From contig JACIWK010000002.1 in NCBI GenBank assembly GCA_014360985.1, positions 1 through 64,000 on the forward strand: a stretch of DNA of 64,000 nt, in the 5' to 3' direction. Each line of letters starts with the position of its first letter. Position 1 is the stretch's first letter. Positions 62,353 to 64,000 of the stretch are shown piece after piece. A program made the position numbers and the translations under genes. The DNA is from Candidatus Bipolaricaulota bacterium. Lineage in GTDB: Bacteria; Bipolaricaulota; Bipolaricaulia; Bipolaricaulales; Bipolaricaulaceae. The notes under the pieces are model-generated. The model had not been told where the DNA came from, did no database searches, and saw nothing but the letters and a program-made list of their open reading frames with translations.

Positions 62353-62629
62353 GGCTCGCCTCTCGGTATATAGCCCCCTTCGGAGAAACTGCGCCGTTCC
62401 CGCCGGCATCCCGTGCCTACCGCAGAGGCCGATGCGCCGCTCTGACACTCGGTGTCAGACCCCCGCCTCCCCCCGATCCACTTCCCCGGACCGGCTCGTG
62501 GGGGAAGGCGAGCAAGGGTCAGGGATCCATTTCCCGCGCAAGGCTGCGGACCGCAGTTCAACAGGATTTCGCCGGCATATAGTCTCCCGAGTGCTGTCTG
62601 GAAATGCATTTGAAGTTCAGGGAGCCTGC
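62353..62629. other. gene-free stretch after tRNA-Ile
   Basis: No supported gene. It holds a hairpin CTGACAC-TCG-GTGTCAG (62442-62458). Base composition falls along it towards the right. No integrase, direct repeat of the tRNA end or insertion sequence end was found. Confidence 0.4.
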
Positions 62630-62661
62630 TTGACTTGTGTAACTGTACAGGTATACTGTAC
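62630..62661 (+). promoter_or_regulatory. promoter and palindromic operator of the XRE-cupin gene, leaderless
   Basis: TTGACT (62630-62635), 16 bases, TATACT (62652-62657). A perfect palindrome GTACAG-GTATA-CTGTAC (62645-62661) covers the -10 box, the place for an autorepressor. The GTG follows six bases after the -10. Confidence 0.75.
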
Positions 62662-62663
62662 GC

Positions 62664-63281
62664 GTGGGAACGCCGTCGATCGGGAAGGGGATCCGTGCCC
62701 TCCGGCTGCGGAAGCGGCTCACGCTCAAGGAGCTCTCATCCGAGTGTGGGCTATCTGTGAGCTTCCTGTCCCAGATCGAACGGGGGATCTCTTCACCGTC
62801 CATCGTCTCCCTGGCCTCGATCAGCAAGGCACTCGGAGTCCCTGTCTCCATGTTCCTGACAGATCACCATGTCTCGAGCTCCCCGATCACGAGAGCAGAC
62901 GAACAACTTCTCATCCGGATCGCGGAGTCCGCCGTCTCCTACCGGTACTTGAGCGGTGCCTTCCCGGAACGTGTGATTGAAGTCTTGATCAACGAATTCC
63001 CCACGAACCACCACCACCCTCCAGCCAGCCACGATGGAGAGGAGTTTGGATACGTCCTTGAAGGTCATCTCGTCCTTACGATCGAGGGAAAGGCATACGC
63101 ATTGGGACCAGGGGACAGCTACCACTTCCTCGCCACCCAACCTCACGGCTATCGGACATCGGAGACAGAAGGAGCGAGGGTCCTTGTGGCCACCACACAG
63201 AAATTCATCGAGACACAGGCGGAACGGCAGAGGCAGGGACGCAGTGATCGACGAGCCCAATTCCAGGGGAAGGAACACTGA
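62664..63281 (+). CDS. XRE-family regulator with C-terminal cupin domain
   Basis: A 205-residue regulator. The N-terminal helix-turn-helix has LTLKELSSECGLSVSFLSQI and ERGISSPSIVSLASISKALG. The C-terminal cupin (residues 110-185) has HHHPPASHDGEEFGYVLEGH and YALGPGDSYHFLATQPHGY, a likely metal and effector site. Relatives (PuuR-like) control amine, amino acid or nucleobase breakdown. It probably represses itself through the palindrome over its -10 box and controls the hydantoinase gene that starts 17 bases downstream. Codon use is less GC-rich than in most of the window. Confidence 0.9.
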   Translation: MGTPSIGKGIRALRLRKRLTLKELSSECGLSVSFLSQIERGISSPSIVSLASISKALGVPVSMFLTDHHVSSSPITRADEQLLIRIAESAVSYRYLSGAFPERVIEVLINEFPTNHHHPPASHDGEEFGYVLEGHLVLTIEGKAYALGPGDSYHFLATQPHGYRTSETEGARVLVATTQKFIETQAERQRQGRSDRRAQFQGKEH

Positions 63282-63298
63282 AGCGATGCGAGGTGCCC

Positions 63299-64000
63299 AT
63301 GTATAGGCTGAGCACGGATGTCGGCGGAACGTTCACTGACGGGGTACTGCTGAATGAAAACACGGGCGAGTGCCGCGTAAGTAAGGTCCTGACCACTCCC
63401 CAGGACCCCGCGATCGGGACGGTTGAAGCGATGGACCGGTTCGGCGTTCCTCTCGCCGAGGTAGAGTTCCTCGTTCACGGAACCACCGTCGTGATCAACG
63501 CTCTCATCGAAGGAAAGGGAGCGAAGACTGGACTTGTGACCACGAAGGGCTTCCGCGACGTCCTGGAGATCGGACGCGGCAATCGTACCGAGATGTACGA
63601 CGCGCTGTACCGGAAACCTGTCCCGCTCGTCCCCAGGTATCTCAGGCTGGAAGTCGAGGAGAGGGTGGGACCGGGAGGCGAGATACTCACTCCGCTGCGA
63701 GAAGCAGACGTCCTCCAAGTCATCGAGTTCCTGAGATCTCAGGGCGTTGAATCGGTCGCCGTCTGTCTGTTGAATGCGTACGCCAACCCGAAACACGAAG
63801 AGGATATTGGAGAACTGCTTCGCGAACACTGGCCCGAGGTGACGGTATCGCTTTCTCACAAGATCACACGCCGTTTCTACGAGTACGAACGCACGAGCAC
63901 GGCGGTCCAGAACGCGTACGTGATGCCGCGCGTGCGCAGGTACCTGGAAAACCTGGATCGTCAAGTCGAGGGACGGGGGTTCAAGAGGAACCTCCAGATC
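63299..64000 (+). CDS. hyuA: hydantoinase/oxoprolinase A-subunit family protein (3' truncated by window)
   Basis: The first 234 residues of an ATP-dependent hydantoinase/5-oxoprolinase/acetone carboxylase family A subunit, open to the window edge. The phosphate-binding N-terminus reads YRLSTDVGGTFTDGVLLNEN, then VHGTTVVINALIEGKGAKTG, the family-typical TTKGFRDVLEIGRGNRTEMY and the KITRRFYEYERTSTAVQNAY helix. It would hydrolyse cyclic amides such as hydantoins. GAGGTG precedes the ATG. The codons (AGA, AGG, CGT, more A and T endings) differ from the GC-rich genes to the left, suggesting acquisition. Confidence 0.9.
   Translation, partial: MYRLSTDVGGTFTDGVLLNENTGECRVSKVLTTPQDPAIGTVEAMDRFGVPLAEVEFLVHGTTVVINALIEGKGAKTGLVTTKGFRDVLEIGRGNRTEMYDALYRKPVPLVPRYLRLEVEERVGPGGEILTPLREADVLQVIEFLRSQGVESVAVCLLNAYANPKHEEDIGELLREHWPEVTVSLSHKITRRFYEYERTSTAVQNAYVMPRVRRYLENLDRQVEGRGFKRNLQI

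Noticed and set aside
62353..62629. Integrated element attachment site at tRNA-Ile
   Set aside because: No integrase and no repeat of the tRNA 3' end could be found inside the window; only the composition change supports it, so it is kept as a finding and not as a feature.

Overview
The window reads as chromosomal DNA of a GC-rich bacterium. Bacterial core genes (trigger factor, ClpP, DnaG primase, primary sigma factor, AspRS of the bacterial type with its inserted domain) settle the domain. Genes are tightly packed, many junctions are ATGA, GTGA or TGATG overlaps, and TGA is used freely as a stop. Promoters are sigma70-like (-35 TTGgcg/TTGacc, about 17 bp, -10 TAnnAT). My best guess at lineage is a deep anaerobic thermophile-type phylum such as Bipolaricaulota (OP1/Acetothermia), but that is inference from gene repertoire and composition and is not proven here.

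Layout. 1-7.2 kb: the end of a UvrD-type helicase/nuclease, then aspS in one overlapping run with a DUF4129 protein, a membrane protein, a MoxR ATPase, a DUF58 protein and another membrane protein. 7.2-17.1 kb: a secreted beta-helix protein, acetyltransferases, nfeD-floA plus a 42-codon gene, a secreted two-domain protein, an MFS exporter, and two decayed genes (MATE transporter, mutM). 17.2-24.7 kb: a PLP enzyme, a cytosolic S10-type carboxypeptidase, a lipase-like hydrolase, a ZIP transporter, an ABC exporter, tRNA-Asn, a decayed NitT/TauT-type permease and a flavin-binding protein.

24.8-38.6 kb is a catabolic region built round a divergent, operator-bearing promoter: xdhC, a P-loop NTPase and a PLP lyase on one side; a GntR regulator, carbamate kinase and two unusual carbamoyltransferases on the other; and a lone molybdenum subunit of a xanthine-dehydrogenase-type enzyme further right. 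It resembles the E. coli yge/xdh cluster and suggests fermentative breakdown of purines or ureides, with carbamoyl phosphate cashed in for ATP. Between these lie a second copy of the secreted two-domain protein, a Pus10 pseudouridine synthase (normally archaeal/eukaryotic) and a free-standing Cas4/RecB-like nuclease.

38.7-50.7 kb: a secreted GH31 glycosidase with a broken 3' end, an oligopeptide-type binding protein with two permeases, a DUF6125 protein, tig-clpP, a site-2-type protease with RqcH, an AraC/GyrI regulator split by an in-frame TGA, and a PKD lipoprotein. 50.8-61.4 kb is housekeeping: tRNA-Thr, pdxST-gap-comF, an MBL hydrolase, dnaG-rpoD-miaA-nnr-tatD and radC. 61.7-64 kb: a cyclic-nucleotide-binding protein, tRNA-Ile and, beyond it, visibly less GC-rich DNA with an XRE-cupin regulator and the start of a hydantoinase A gene cut by the window edge.

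Most notable: at least seven promoters place the start codon 6-9 bases after the -10 box, so leaderless mRNAs look common; a stem-loop repeat family with a fixed CTTGT loop and covarying stems; the paired secreted GATase-like/YbjN-like proteins; the bacterial Pus10; and the divergent carbamoyltransferase pair.
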